A stretch of 64,000 nucleotides of DNA. Source: Torymus aiolomorphi (lineage: Eukaryota; Arthropoda; Insecta; Hymenoptera; Torymidae). The notes under the pieces are model-generated. The model ran no database searches. It was not told where the DNA came from and was given only the letters and a program-made list of their open reading frames with translations. The stretch is taken from the NCBI GenBank assembly GCA_036365515.1, contig CM070874.1, forward strand, positions 217,976,942-218,040,941, read 5' to 3'. A program made the position numbers and the translations under genes. Of the stretch, positions 1 to 10,591 are shown piece by piece. How positions within the stretch are numbered: the stretch's first letter is position 1; each line of letters starts with the position of its first letter.

Positions 1-1672
1 TAATCTTTCTCAACTTCTTTTTGTGAATTTAATTCTATCATGGATAGAATTAAACACATCCACCATTTCATCCACAAAACATTCTGGTACAACTGCAAAA
101 ATGTCATCAACATATCTTTTAAAAATAATTGGCTGAAAAACCAACTTAGACAAAGCAATACTTTCCAATTTTTCCATTACTAAATTGGCTATAACAGGTG
201 ACAAAGGTGATCCCATTGGACAACCATATCTTTGTTCATATAGACTATTATCAAAAGAAAAAATTGTGTTTTTAAAAACCAAATTAAGTGCCTTTATAAA
301 TTCATCTTTTGTTAAACTAGTATGTACTTTAATTTCAGACCATTTATCTTGTATAATATCATTCAACAACTCTAAAGGTATATTTGTAAACAAAGATACT
401 ACATCCAATGAAACCATCCTATGATCATTCGGAATAATAATATCTTTCATTATACCATAAAAACTCCAACTATCTTTAATATATGAATTTGTTTTACCCA
501 CTATCTTGAACAATATATTAGACAAAAATCTAGCAAGTCTATACGTCGGAAAATTTATCGATGATATTATTATTCTATATGTCAACTGTTCTTTGTGAAT
601 CTTAGGAAGCCCATAACATTTAGCTACAGTGCCATTTTCACATTTTAAATATTTAAACATACTATCTTTAATATAAGCTTTTGTTTTCCAATGCATCAAT
701 AATTCTTTCAATTTATCTTGTAGTCTATTGATATGTGGATTCCTAATTTTCACATAAGTGGTATCATCCTCCAACATAAGTTGAATTTTATTAATATAAT
801 CCCTTTTATCCGAAACTACAGTTACATTTCCTTTATCTGCTTTTTGGAAGATCATATTCGGATTCTCTCTCAAGAATTTCTTCGTTATTTTTAATTCATG
901 GAATAAATTACTATTCAAATAATTATCAAATCTATGTTCTCTTTTAAAATTATCAACAACTTTAACTAAAGAACGCCTACATTCTTTTTTAAACTCCAGA
1001 TTAAAACTACTCATACTACTTTCTACCTCAGCGATGATATTCTTGATCGGAAGAGATTTACTTGAATATGATATTCCAAATTTAGCACCCTTTGACATGA
1101 TATTTACCACTTCTTCTGGTATTACTTTGTCAGTTAAATTTCTAAACCAATCCTTATTAACATTGTTAGTTTGATTGACCTGAGAGTGTTTTCTATGCTT
1201 TAAATATTCAAATTTTCTTTTTAATTTACTCCTATGGTTATATTTTACTTTTTCAAAGTGCCTCTTTTGACCACGAAAAAATTCTTGCAAATCATTCTGT
1301 TCTATTTTATTATATAAATATCTTTCAAGCTCTAATAAATATTTATTCAAACGATTAATTTCAAAATTCAAATCTCTAATTTCTAAGTTAAGTAATTTAT
1401 TTTTGAAAAAGAAAATATTTTTCCGTAGATCATAAGAAACTCTTTTATTGTAATCCCGATAAAAACCCTTATCATCAAATTTTTTCCAATATGTTTAGGA
1501 AAAATATTTGATTTTTTACACCTTAGAAGAAAAGTGAGTTGCTCCTTTAAAATTACAATCCTTAAAACCATTTTTACCCATTTTGAGCAATAATCTTTTA
1601 CCACCTTCCCATAAATCCCATATATATCTCTAAAAAACATTTTACCCCACCTTTAATAGACCTTAGTTTTAT
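1..1672 (-). pseudogene. Penelope-like element copy 1, 5' part of RT gene
   Basis: This is the 5' two thirds of a Penelope-like reverse transcriptase gene, cut by the window edge. The protein copies element RNA into DNA in the nucleus. The N-terminal block is at 1383-1640 (starts MFFRDIYGIYG) and the RT block at 10-1371, with the Penelope motifs ADKGNVTVV, YGLPKIHK, SLDVVSLFTNIP, YGCPMGSPLSP and RYVDDIFAV. Compared with copy 2 (2044-4499), one T is missing from a T run near 1490 and one T is added near 20, so two frameshifts split the gene. The 33-bp leader 1641-1672 joins the next copy's pseudo-LTR, so the copies are head to tail. The match to copy 2 is near-perfect elsewhere, so the family is young or the breaks are consensus errors. 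Confidence 0.9.
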
Positions 1673-2043
1673 CATTAAAAATATTACTTATGTCGACTGC
1701 AATTTAATATCAACTGATAAGAATTTTTCCATCGGTCTTACAGTCTTACAAATTAAATTAAAATAATTAATATTTATGGCAGTCAGATTGCCCTTGTTTA
1801 TAATCACCCCGCAGAATCTGAAATAAAAACTTAATTAAAATCTGGAAAAAACTTTGTTAGCAAAGGACGATCTGACTGCCCACCACCACCACATTGTCCG
1901 ACGTTTCGAGCCTGCTCCGGCTCCTCCTCAGGGACTGAAATAAAACCCGCGATACACCTCCTTATATACCATGCACCCATACCCCCTTCTTTTCTCTTAC
2001 CCCACCACCCTCCACATTCACCTCTCCAACTTGCCATTCTCAC
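1673..2043 (-). repeat. PLE pseudo-LTR (tandem junction A)
   Basis: This 371-bp block lies between the leader of copy 1 and the stop codon of copy 2. It recurs at 4532-4901, 43396-43728 and, on the plus strand, 5984-6355 and 45829-46001 (partial). The outer limit (sense ...TTTTTAATG) is inferred from 46001, where the same sequence abuts a target-site duplication. It acts as 3' UTR of one copy and 5' region of the next, as known for tandem Penelope elements. Confidence 0.85.
1896..1935 (-). ncRNA. hammerhead-ribozyme-like motif in PLE pLTR
   Basis: Read on the minus strand the order is: stem I strand GTCC, core CTGAGGA, stem II GAGCC with 6-nt loop and GGCTC, core GAAA, CGTC (short stem III plus cleavage triplet GTC), stem I strand GGAC. 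Both stems pair perfectly. One extra G sits between the core and stem II compared with the textbook hammerhead, so activity is not assured. Hammerhead motifs with very short stem III are established in PLE pLTRs. The expected role is self-cleavage of the element RNA at the copy junction. Confidence 0.65.
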
Positions 2044-4499
2044 TTAAATTAATAAAGAATGATAAATGTTATCTAATTTACTTGACTCTATCATTAAATT
2101 TACATTATTCCGATTTCTTAGAATGTGAATACTTTCAAGGCTTTCCCTCTTATATTTATTCTTAATCCCCTGTTCCAAAATATCCACACTCCCAAAATCG
2201 AAAGAATGCAAACTATTTAAACAATGTTCTTTCAAACCCGATGTACAACTTGAGCTGCGTAAACTATATTGATGTTCATATATTCTCTTTTTCAAATATC
2301 TACCCGTTTGACCAATATAACAACCATTACAATCCCTACAATTAATTTTATAAACAACTCCCGATTTCAAACATTTATCATCCTTGTCTTTACAATTACT
2401 AAATAACCTTTCTAAATTATTATCATTTCTAAAGAAAACTTGAATATTATGTTTACTAAAAACCCTTCTAATCCTTTCCGACAAACCTCTAACATATGGT
2501 AAACTAAAATATGCATTCTTTCCATTTCTATTCCTTGTTTGATTATCTACCCGCTGCTTCAATCCACCATTATAAATTTCCCACACTCTCTCATCAATCA
2601 TTTTATCAATAAATTTTACGGGATAACTATTTTTAATAAATGTTTCTCTAACTAAATTTAAATTCTTTTTCCTAAAATCTTTATGTGACAATTTAATCGC
2701 TCTGTCAATGACACCTTTGATCGCACCTGTCTTGTTTCCGAATTGGTGGTGAGAATCAAAATTTAAAAATCTACCTGACCATGTAGGTTTTCTATACCAA
2801 TCTAATTTCACTCTATTATTATTACCTCTAATGACTCTAATATCTAAAAACTCAATTGATAATCTTTCTCAACTTCTTTTGTGAATTTAATTCTATCATG
2901 GATAGAATTAAACACATCCACCATTTCATCCACAAAACATTCTGGTACAACTGCAAAAATGTCATCAACATATCTTTTAAAAATAATTGGCTGAAAAACC
3001 AACTTAGACAAAGCAATACTTTCCAATTTTTCCATTACTAAATTGGCTATAACAGGTGACAAAGGTGATCCCATTGGACAACCATATCTTTGTTCATATA
3101 GACTATTATCAAAAGAAAAAATTGTGTTTTTAAAAACCAAATTAAGTGCCTTTATAAATTCATCTTTTGTTAAACTAGTATGTACTTTAATTTCAGACCA
3201 TTTATCTTGTATAATATCATTCAACAACTCTAAAGGTATATTTGTAAACAAAGATACTACATCCAATGAAACCATCCTATGATCATTCGGAATAATAATA
3301 TCTTTCATTATACCATAAAAACTCCAACTATCTTTAATATATGAATTTGTTTTACCCACTATCTTGAACAATATATTAGACAAAAATCTAGCAAGTCTAT
3401 ACGTCGGAAAATTTATCGATGATATTATTATTCTATATGTCAACTGTTCTTTGTGAATCTTAGGAAGCCCATAACATTTAGCTACAGTGCCATTTTCACA
3501 TTTTAAATATTTAAACATACTATCTTTAATATAAGCTTTTGTTTTCCAATGCATCAATAATTCTTTCAATTTATCTTGTAGTCTATTGATATGTGGATTC
3601 CTAATTTTCACATAAGTGGTATCATCCTCCAACATAAGTTGAATTTTATTAATATAATCCCTTTTATCCGAAACTACAGTTACATTTCCTTTATCTGCTT
3701 TTTGGAAGATCATATTCGGATTCTCTCTCAAGAATTTCTTCGTTATTTTTAATTCATGGAATAAATTACTATTCAAATAATTATCAAATCTATGTTCTCT
3801 TTTAAAATTATCAACAACTTTAACTAAAGAACGCCTACATTCTTTTTTAAACTCCAGATTAAAACTACTCATACTACTTTCTACCTCAGCGATGATATTC
3901 TTGATCGGAAGAGATTTACTTGAATATGATATTCCAAATTTAGCACCCTTTGACATGATATTTACCACTTCTTCTGGTATTACTTTGTCAGTTAAATTTC
4001 TAAACCAATCCTTATTAACATTGTTAGTTTGATTGACCTGAGAGTGTTTTCTATGCTTTAAATATTCAAATTTTCTTTTTAATTTACTCCTATGGTTATA
4101 TTTTACTTTTTCAAAGTGCCTCTTTTGACCACGAAAAAATTCTTGCAAATCATTCTGTTCTATTTTATTATATAAATATCTTTCAAGCTCTAATAAATAT
4201 TTATTCAAACGATTAATTTCAAAATTCAAATCTCTAATTTCTAAGTTAAGTAATTTATTTTTGAAAAAGAAAATATTTTTCCGTAGATCATAAGAAACTC
4301 TTTTATTGTAATCCCGATAAAAACCCTTATCATCAAATTTTTTTCCAATATGTTTAGGAAAAATATTTGATTTTTTACACCTTAGAAGAAAAGTGAGTTG
4401 CTCCTTTAAAATTACAATCCTTAAAACCATTTTTACCCATTTTGAGCAATAATCTTTTACCACCTTCCCATAAATCCCATATATATCTCTAAAAAACAT
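2044..4499 (-). pseudogene. Penelope-like RT / GIY-YIG endonuclease, copy 2 (near full length)
   Basis: Nearly complete Penelope protein of about 818 codons in two frames. Block 4499-2844 (551 aa) carries the N-terminal region and RT (SLDVVSLFTNIP, YGCPMGSPLSP, RYVDDIFAV). Block 2811-2044 (255 aa) carries the thumb and the C-terminal GIY-YIG endonuclease (VVYKINCRDCNGCYIG, QTGR) preceded by cysteines typical of Penelope endonucleases. The break lies at about 2846-2851, where this copy has five A's and the copy at 43729 has six; no other damage was seen. The start MFFRDIYGIYG lies 33 bp from the pLTR boundary. Family function: target-primed reverse transcription, with the endonuclease nicking the target. 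It sits in tandem between pLTRs 1673-2043 and 4532-4901. The family assignment is secure. Confidence 0.92.
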
Positions 4500-4531
4500 T
4501 TTACCCCACCTTTAATAGACCTTAGTTTTAT

Positions 4532-4901
4532 CATTAAAAATATTACTTATGTCGACTGCAATTTAATATCAACTGATAAGAATTTTTCCATCGGTCTTAC
4601 AGTCTTACAAATTAAATTAAAATAATTAATATTTATGGCAGTCAGATTGCCCTTGTTTATAATCACCCCCGCAGAATCTGAAATAAAAACTTAATTAAAA
4701 TCTGGAAAAACTTTGTTAGCAAAGGACGATCTGACTGCCCACCACCACCACATTGTCCGACGTTTCGAGCCTGCTCCGGCTCCTCCTCAGGGACTGAAAT
4801 AAAACCCGCCATACACGTCCTTATATACCATGCACCCATACCCCTTCTTTTCTCTTACCCCACCACCCTCCACATTCACCTCTCCAACTTGCAATTCTCA
4901 C
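4532..4901 (-). repeat. PLE pseudo-LTR (tandem junction B)
   Basis: Second copy of the pLTR, between the leader of copy 2 (4500-4531) and the stop codon of copy 3. It is nearly identical to 1673-2043 with scattered single-base differences. Confidence 0.85.
4755..4794 (-). ncRNA. hammerhead-ribozyme-like motif in PLE pLTR
   Basis: Same core and stems as the motif at 1896-1935 (GTCC, CTGAGGA, GAGCC/GGCTC, GAAA, CGTC, GGAC on the minus strand), unchanged in this copy. Confidence 0.65.
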
Positions 4902-5408
4902 TTAAATTAATAAAGAATGATAAATGTTATCTAATTTACTTGACTGTATCATTAAATTTACATTATTCCGATTTCTTAGAATGTGAATACTTTCAACGCT
5001 CTTCCTCTTATATTTATTCTTAATCCCCTGTTCCAAAATATCCACACTCCCAAAATCGAAAGAATGCAAACTATTTAAACAATGTTCTTTCAAACCCGAT
5101 GTACAACTTGAGCTGCGTAAACTATATTGATGTTCATATATTCTCTTTTTCAAATATCTACCCGTTTGACCAATATAACAACCATTACAATCCCTACAAT
5201 TAATTTTATAAACAACTCCCGATTTCAAACATTTATCATCCTTGTCTTTACAATTACTAAATAACCTTTCTAAATTATTATCATTTCTAAAGAAAACTTG
5301 AATATTATGTTTACTAAAAACCCTTCTAATCCTTTCCGACAAACCTCTAACATATGGTAAACTAAAATATGCATTCTTTCCATTTCTATTCCTTGTTTGA
5401 TTATCTAC
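4902..5408 (-). pseudogene. PLE copy 3, C-terminal endonuclease fragment
   Basis: Only the C-terminal part survives: the open frame 4902-5342 plus in-frame sequence to about 5408, holding the GIY-YIG endonuclease (VVYKINCRDCNGCYIG). It is open to the natural stop at 4902. The 5' limit at 5408 is a sharp junction to an inverted copy that starts at about 5412. A few substitutions separate it from copy 2, for example near 4945 and 5000. Confidence 0.88.
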
Positions 5409-5411
5409 TGA

Positions 5412-5983
5412 TATTTATTGATAAAATGATTGATGAGAGAGTGTGGGAAATTTATAATGGTGGATTGAAGCAGCGGGTAGATAATCAAACAAGGAATAGA
5501 AATGGAAAGAATGCATATTTTAGTTTACCATATGTTAGAGGTTTGTCGGAAAGGATTAGAAGGGTTTTTAGTAAACATAATATTCAAGTTTTCTTTAGAA
5601 ATGATAATAATTTAGAAAGGTTATTTAGTAATTGTAAAGACAAGGATGATAAATGTTTGAAATCGGGAGTTGTTTATAAAATTAATTGTAGGGATTGTAA
5701 TGGTTGTTATATTGGTCAAACGGGTAGATATTTGAAAAAGAGAATATATGAACATCAATATAGTTTACGCAGCTCAAGTTGTACATCGGGTTTGAAAGAA
5801 CATTGTTTAAATAGTTTGCATTCTTTCGATTTTGGGAGTGTGGATATTTTGGAACAGGGGATTAAGAATAAATATAAGAGGGAAAGCCTTGAAAGTATTC
5901 ACATTCTAAGAAATCGGAATAATGTAAATTTAATGATAGAGTCAAGTAAATTAGATAACATTTATCATTCTTTATTAATTTAA
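5412..5983 (+). pseudogene. PLE copy 4, inverted C-terminal endonuclease fragment
   Basis: Plus-strand copy of the same C-terminal region, open from the junction to the family stop at 5981-5983, with the GIY-YIG motif intact. An apparent start at 5369 reads into the antisense of copy 3 and is not a real N-terminus. With copy 3 it forms a large inverted repeat: positions from 5408 leftwards pair with 5478 rightwards, leaving a 69-bp loop. Inverted, 5'-truncated terminal copies are a known outcome of Penelope insertion. Confidence 0.88.
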
Positions 5984-6765
<782 letters not shown>

Positions 6766-6847
6766 AAATGTAGTATTTGAAATAAGCATTTTATAATTTC
6801 TGTTTACATTTGTTTACAATTTTAAAAGTGTAGTTTTCTAACATAGT

Positions 6848-6938
6848 GTGTGAAACTCGCCTTTTTGTTTATTTTACGTGCGTGAAACAGCCACTTCGCG
6901 CACGCAAAACAAGCACAAAAAGGCGAGTTTCGCACATT
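6848..6938. repeat. hairpin-forming inverted repeat
   Basis: Arms TGTGAAACTCGCCTTTTTGT (from about 6848) and its near reverse complement (about 6914-6938) flank a GC-rich loop that holds a second small inverted repeat (GTGCGTG / CACGCA). It lies inside the putative second intron of the DUF4806-type gene and may be a tiny foldback element. Confidence 0.7.
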
Positions 6939-7159
6939 CCGTTATAAGAAATATTTTGAGAAATGGGCACTATTGTGACTGCTTTTTAATGTGATCATAA
7001 ATGAATTAAATGAATAAAAATGCTAACCAAATATTGCTCCAGTAGCTTGTTCAAAACTTCCTGGATTCCATTTTTCAATATCCTGTGTTTGGTTTCGAAT
7101 ATTCTTATCTGTAATTTAAATTTAATGAAATAAATAGTATATTGTGTACCAAGGGCGCA

Positions 7160-7395
7160 AAGTGGGCTTTTTTAGACCGAGTGTGGAGTTTGCAGCACGA
7201 GCCGAAGGCGAGTGCGTTTTGCGAGCCGAAGATGAGTACTGCAACCACACGAGGTCAAAAAGCCCACTTAGCCCTTTTTTTTGTGTTTTTTTTTCACAAA
7301 AACGAAGCTCATGAGCAGCGGGCAAAAAAGAACTTTTTTTGCCCGCTGCTCACCGGAACGGGCAAAAAAAAATTTTTTTTGCCCGCCGGTCTATA
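7160..7395. repeat. cluster of GC-rich foldbacks
   Basis: An inverted repeat with arms 7161-7178 (AGTGGGC, T run, AGACC) and 7253-7269 encloses GAGCCGAAGGCGAGTGCG-like motifs. It is followed by two smaller palindromes in which GGGCAAAA runs face TTTTGCCC, at about 7320-7346 and 7360-7390. The sequence is much more GC-rich than its surroundings. It lies between the putative exons 2 and 3 of the DUF4806-type gene. Confidence 0.7.
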
Positions 7396-7528
7396 ACGAT
7401 CACTTTCAGCTCGCATAATAGGTCAAAAAAATACGAAAAACGTGCTTGTGTGACAAAAAAGACATTTTGTACATGGACACGCGCTGTGGCTCTCTAGCCG
7501 TCATCAACAGAATGGAAGTTGCAATGAA

Positions 7529-7947
7529 TTAGCTATTATCTTTTTGAAGATCTGAAGTTTTTATCATTAGAGGGTCGGCTTCTGTAGAGCCTTCTTGTTC
7601 ATTGTCATTTAGGCTAAAATTATCATCATCATCCACTTTATCATTATCATCTATATCGGCAACTGACTCGTCAACATTTACTGTTTCTACAGCTACTGTA
7701 AGAGTTTTTGGCACTGCCAAGTCGTTTTCTTTATTTTTTGAAGTGTTTACTTCCTCGTCGGAATTAAATGATTCATCACTTGTGATGTTATGTGCATCTT
7801 TTTTTGCCTTTTTAGATTTAGGCATGTTATCATCATTGCTATATTTTTTCGCTCTCATCGACCTTGTACGCTTTAGCTTTTCTTGATCACTTAAGTCTGA
7901 CACTTGATCTACCAAATTTATTTGTTCGACTGCTTTATTGTAATCAT
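7529..7947 (-). pseudogene. DUF4806-type gene, middle exon
   Basis: Open frame on the minus strand from an acceptor TATTATCAG (exon starts at 7947) to TAG at 7529-7531. Translation begins DDYNKAVEQINLVDQVSDLS, then a basic patch (KLKRTRSMRAKKY) and a long acidic, serine-rich linker. A tail of this kind after an N-terminal WPPYK module is what DUF4806-type insect proteins show. The 5' junction joins in phase with the exon at 8741-8936 (phase 1 at both sides). No convincing donor was found before the stop, so either the donor lies inside the frame or the exon reads to the stop. Confidence 0.6.
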
Positions 7948-8740
7948 CTGATAATAATAAAGTATTATATGATATACAATTTGTCACATATTACCATTGC
8001 CTTCTTAAAAAAATGATAGCCAGATGTTGTGAAGCATTTAGAGATTGATCCGATTAGTTGTAAGGAATGGGCGCAATGATTCGTTACTTCCGTTACATTT
8101 GAATTTTCGAAGATGAATTTTGAATCATTTTTCTTTTATCATTTTAAAACTAATTTAAACAAAAATAGAAAAAAACATTAATTTTTCATACTTTGAAAAA
8201 TTATGTGATCATCCTATGATTTAAACTAAATAAAGTAAAATCGTACTATGAAAATATATTCATAACCTCAAAAACAAAATAGTACGCACGAAGCGTGTTT
8301 GATTTTGCTCGTAATATTTCAATTTATTTAGTTTTAACATTTATGTCTTTTAAGAAAAAAATACTCAAGAACACTGAAAATAACTTTTTTTTTATATATA
8401 TACATACATGGCTGAAGCCACCCGGAGCATCGATAATTTGAAAAAAAGTTAATTCGTATTAATAAACTGTTATTATTTTTAAACTGTTACTATTTTTAAG
8501 ATAATTAGATACGTTTGTTACGCTAAAAAATCAAGGGTTTTCTCTAATTTAATTATTTAATACTTCTATAAATACTTGAGTTTCAAAATTCAAATCTCAT
8601 TTTCAATTTTCGATTTTATAAAAAAATTCAAAAAATCGCGATTTTTCAAATAACCCATCAGATCGAGTTTTTAAATGCGAGCCACTCCTTTCCGACTATC
8701 ATTCTTTTAAGAGAGAACAATTTATTATACAATTATTTAC
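7948..8740 (-). other. putative intron 1 of DUF4806-type gene
   Basis: 793 bp between donor ACG|GTAAAT (GT at 8739-8740 on the minus strand) and acceptor TATTATCAG. AT-rich, no other feature seen. Inferred from reading frame and family order only. Confidence 0.5.
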
Positions 8741-8936
8741 CGTAATATTTGAAAATCTTTCGAATAGGGTAGGTGTCCCAGTTATCTTCTGGCTTTGTAA
8801 CGCGTATCACCGCTTTGCGAATTTTGTCGGTGTCTTTGTATGGTGGCCATTTTATCTCTTTTTCGCTGGATGATAACCATATCGACGGGATAACCCGTTT
8901 GCCATCGACGTCCTCAATAATTACATAAGTTTTCAT
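8741..8936 (-). pseudogene. DUF4806-type gene, first exon
   Basis: Starts at ATG 8934-8936 and reads MKTYVIIEDVDGKRVIPSIW, then a WPPYK module (KWPPYKDTDKIRKAVIR) and DNWDTYPIRKIFKYY, up to a GTAAAT donor. This N-terminal module (hydrophobic start, tryptophan, WPPYK, charged helix, W-x-x-YP-R) is the recurring first exon of the DUF4806-type proteins common in ants and wasps. Their function is unknown, and the family is often multicopy. The exon itself is undamaged, but the 3' end of the gene is lost at the PLE array. If the open frame is read past the donor it stops at 8733. Confidence 0.65.
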
Positions 8937-9955
8937 GATCTTAAAAAACCGAGTAGCAAAGTTATTTATAAAATTAATAATTATAATATTACATTATTTA
9001 TATAAGTAGGTATTGCTGTATATATTTGATACAAAAATATTAAAACATTGAGTTACAATACATCTCGCTTTTTATCAGTTGTTTGCTGCTGTTGTCTGAG
9101 AGAAACTATTATGTGATTTCAACAGTTTTAATATGATATTCTATTTATTTTTTAATTTCTTGCATTAAGGAATGGGTGTGGAAGGGAACGTTTGTTCATT
9201 CCACCCGAAAGGATTCTTTCCGAACGTGTGTCCTTAATTTCAAAATCCTGGAATCTCGTTGGCCGATTCCAATTTAAGGTTAGTGATTACACTTGAATTG
9301 TGCAATGAGATTGTAGGATTTTGAAACCGAGTAGACACGTTCCGACAGAATCCCTTTAGGTTAGGTGTACAAATACGCAGTAAAACTTTGTCAGGGCTCC
9401 AGTAAGTGACGAAAATAATAATAATAAAGCCATAATCAAAAGCATTTCGTAAAAAGAGCAAAGTAGAGACAGGGTATAATATTCAACAAACAGATAGAAA
9501 GATAAAAACATTTATATCTGCTAGAAATCTGTACGGGAGATCATTTAATGCAGTTTACAATAAATTATTTTATTTGATTTTATGTTTTTACAAGAGGATA
9601 ATATGTTTACCATTACTATGCAAAACTTGAATTTAAACTATTTACGAGTGTGACAGTTAAGGTTATCCAAAACAAACTCAAGTTATTACTTACAGTAAAA
9701 AACAGTTATCAATGAATTTAAAATTATTGAATATTTTAACTTATAATTTAAGTTGCTAAAATATTAAGGGGCATGACAGCAGCACGATGAAAAGTATAAG
9801 TACTAAGTACGTATATAGTGACTTTCGGGCGCTGTATGGCGGCCCTTATATAGGAGGGACTTGGGTAAAACCGGATACTGGAGCCAAACCGGAATTTCCA
9901 AATTCTCCATTACTACCAGGGCGATCTATATAATAGCTATAGTATCTTTTTGGAA
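8937..9955. other. unassigned AT-rich sequence
   Basis: No convincing gene. Includes short open frames without family-like features and a GC-richer stretch around 9160-9240. The promoter of the DUF4806-type gene would lie at its left edge, but no element could be identified. Confidence 0.5.
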
Positions 9956-10029
9956 TGCACGATTACCATTTTGTATACGATTTGTACGTAATATTTCTGT
10001 AACTAATTACGGAATTATTTCGTCAAATT

Positions 10030-10390
10030 TTCAGGAATATTGCGGAAACATTTCCTGACATATTAGAAAATAAATTTTTAATCACACAAGGAAAATAACA
10101 AAAATATTACAATAATATTTCATGATTATTTCTTTGTAACATTACAGCAATATATCGTCTTATCATTTCTCGGTATATTGCAGAAATATTTCAAAAAACG
10201 TTTTTAGAAATATTCAAAAATAATTCTTTAAACTGACGTGGAATATTAAGACATTATTACTAAAAAATTTCATGAAATCATTCTTCGTAATATTGCTCTA
10301 ACGAATCAGCGGATCATTTCTTGCAATATTTCCGGAATATTTAGGAAAAATTTCCTGACATATTAGAAAATAAATGTTTAATCTGACAAT
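10030..10390. repeat. left arm of transposon (AATATT-rich inverted repeat)
   Basis: 10030-10258 is the inverted partner of 14305-14537. A direct duplication of about 53 bp inside the arm (10033-10085 and 10337-10389, both with TTTCCTGACATATTAGAAAA) is about 304 bp apart, close to two 150-bp units. Confidence 0.75.
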
Positions 10391-10591
10391 TTGGCCCTGC
10401 AAATACTCTGATGGGTGTATATATTAAGTTTATTTTATTTTATATATACACGGAAAAAAGAAACAGTAGTTCGTCGTTATTATATTAATATGTTATTTGT
10501 AAAAATAACATATAATAAGGGATTGAGAAGAGGAAAACTATTTTTAGTTTTAAAAATTAATTTTAAAGAACTAATACTACGAACACTATTA

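Noticed and set aside
185..424. Plus-strand frame repeated at 3043-3282 and 44729-44968
   Set aside because: Antisense of the PLE RT; repeated only because the element is.
6849..6940. Possible tRNA or snRNA fold
   Set aside because: Simple inverted repeat without any tRNA boxes or other RNA signature.
9240..9461. 73-codon minus-strand frame
   Set aside because: No family resemblance and no context; expected by chance.
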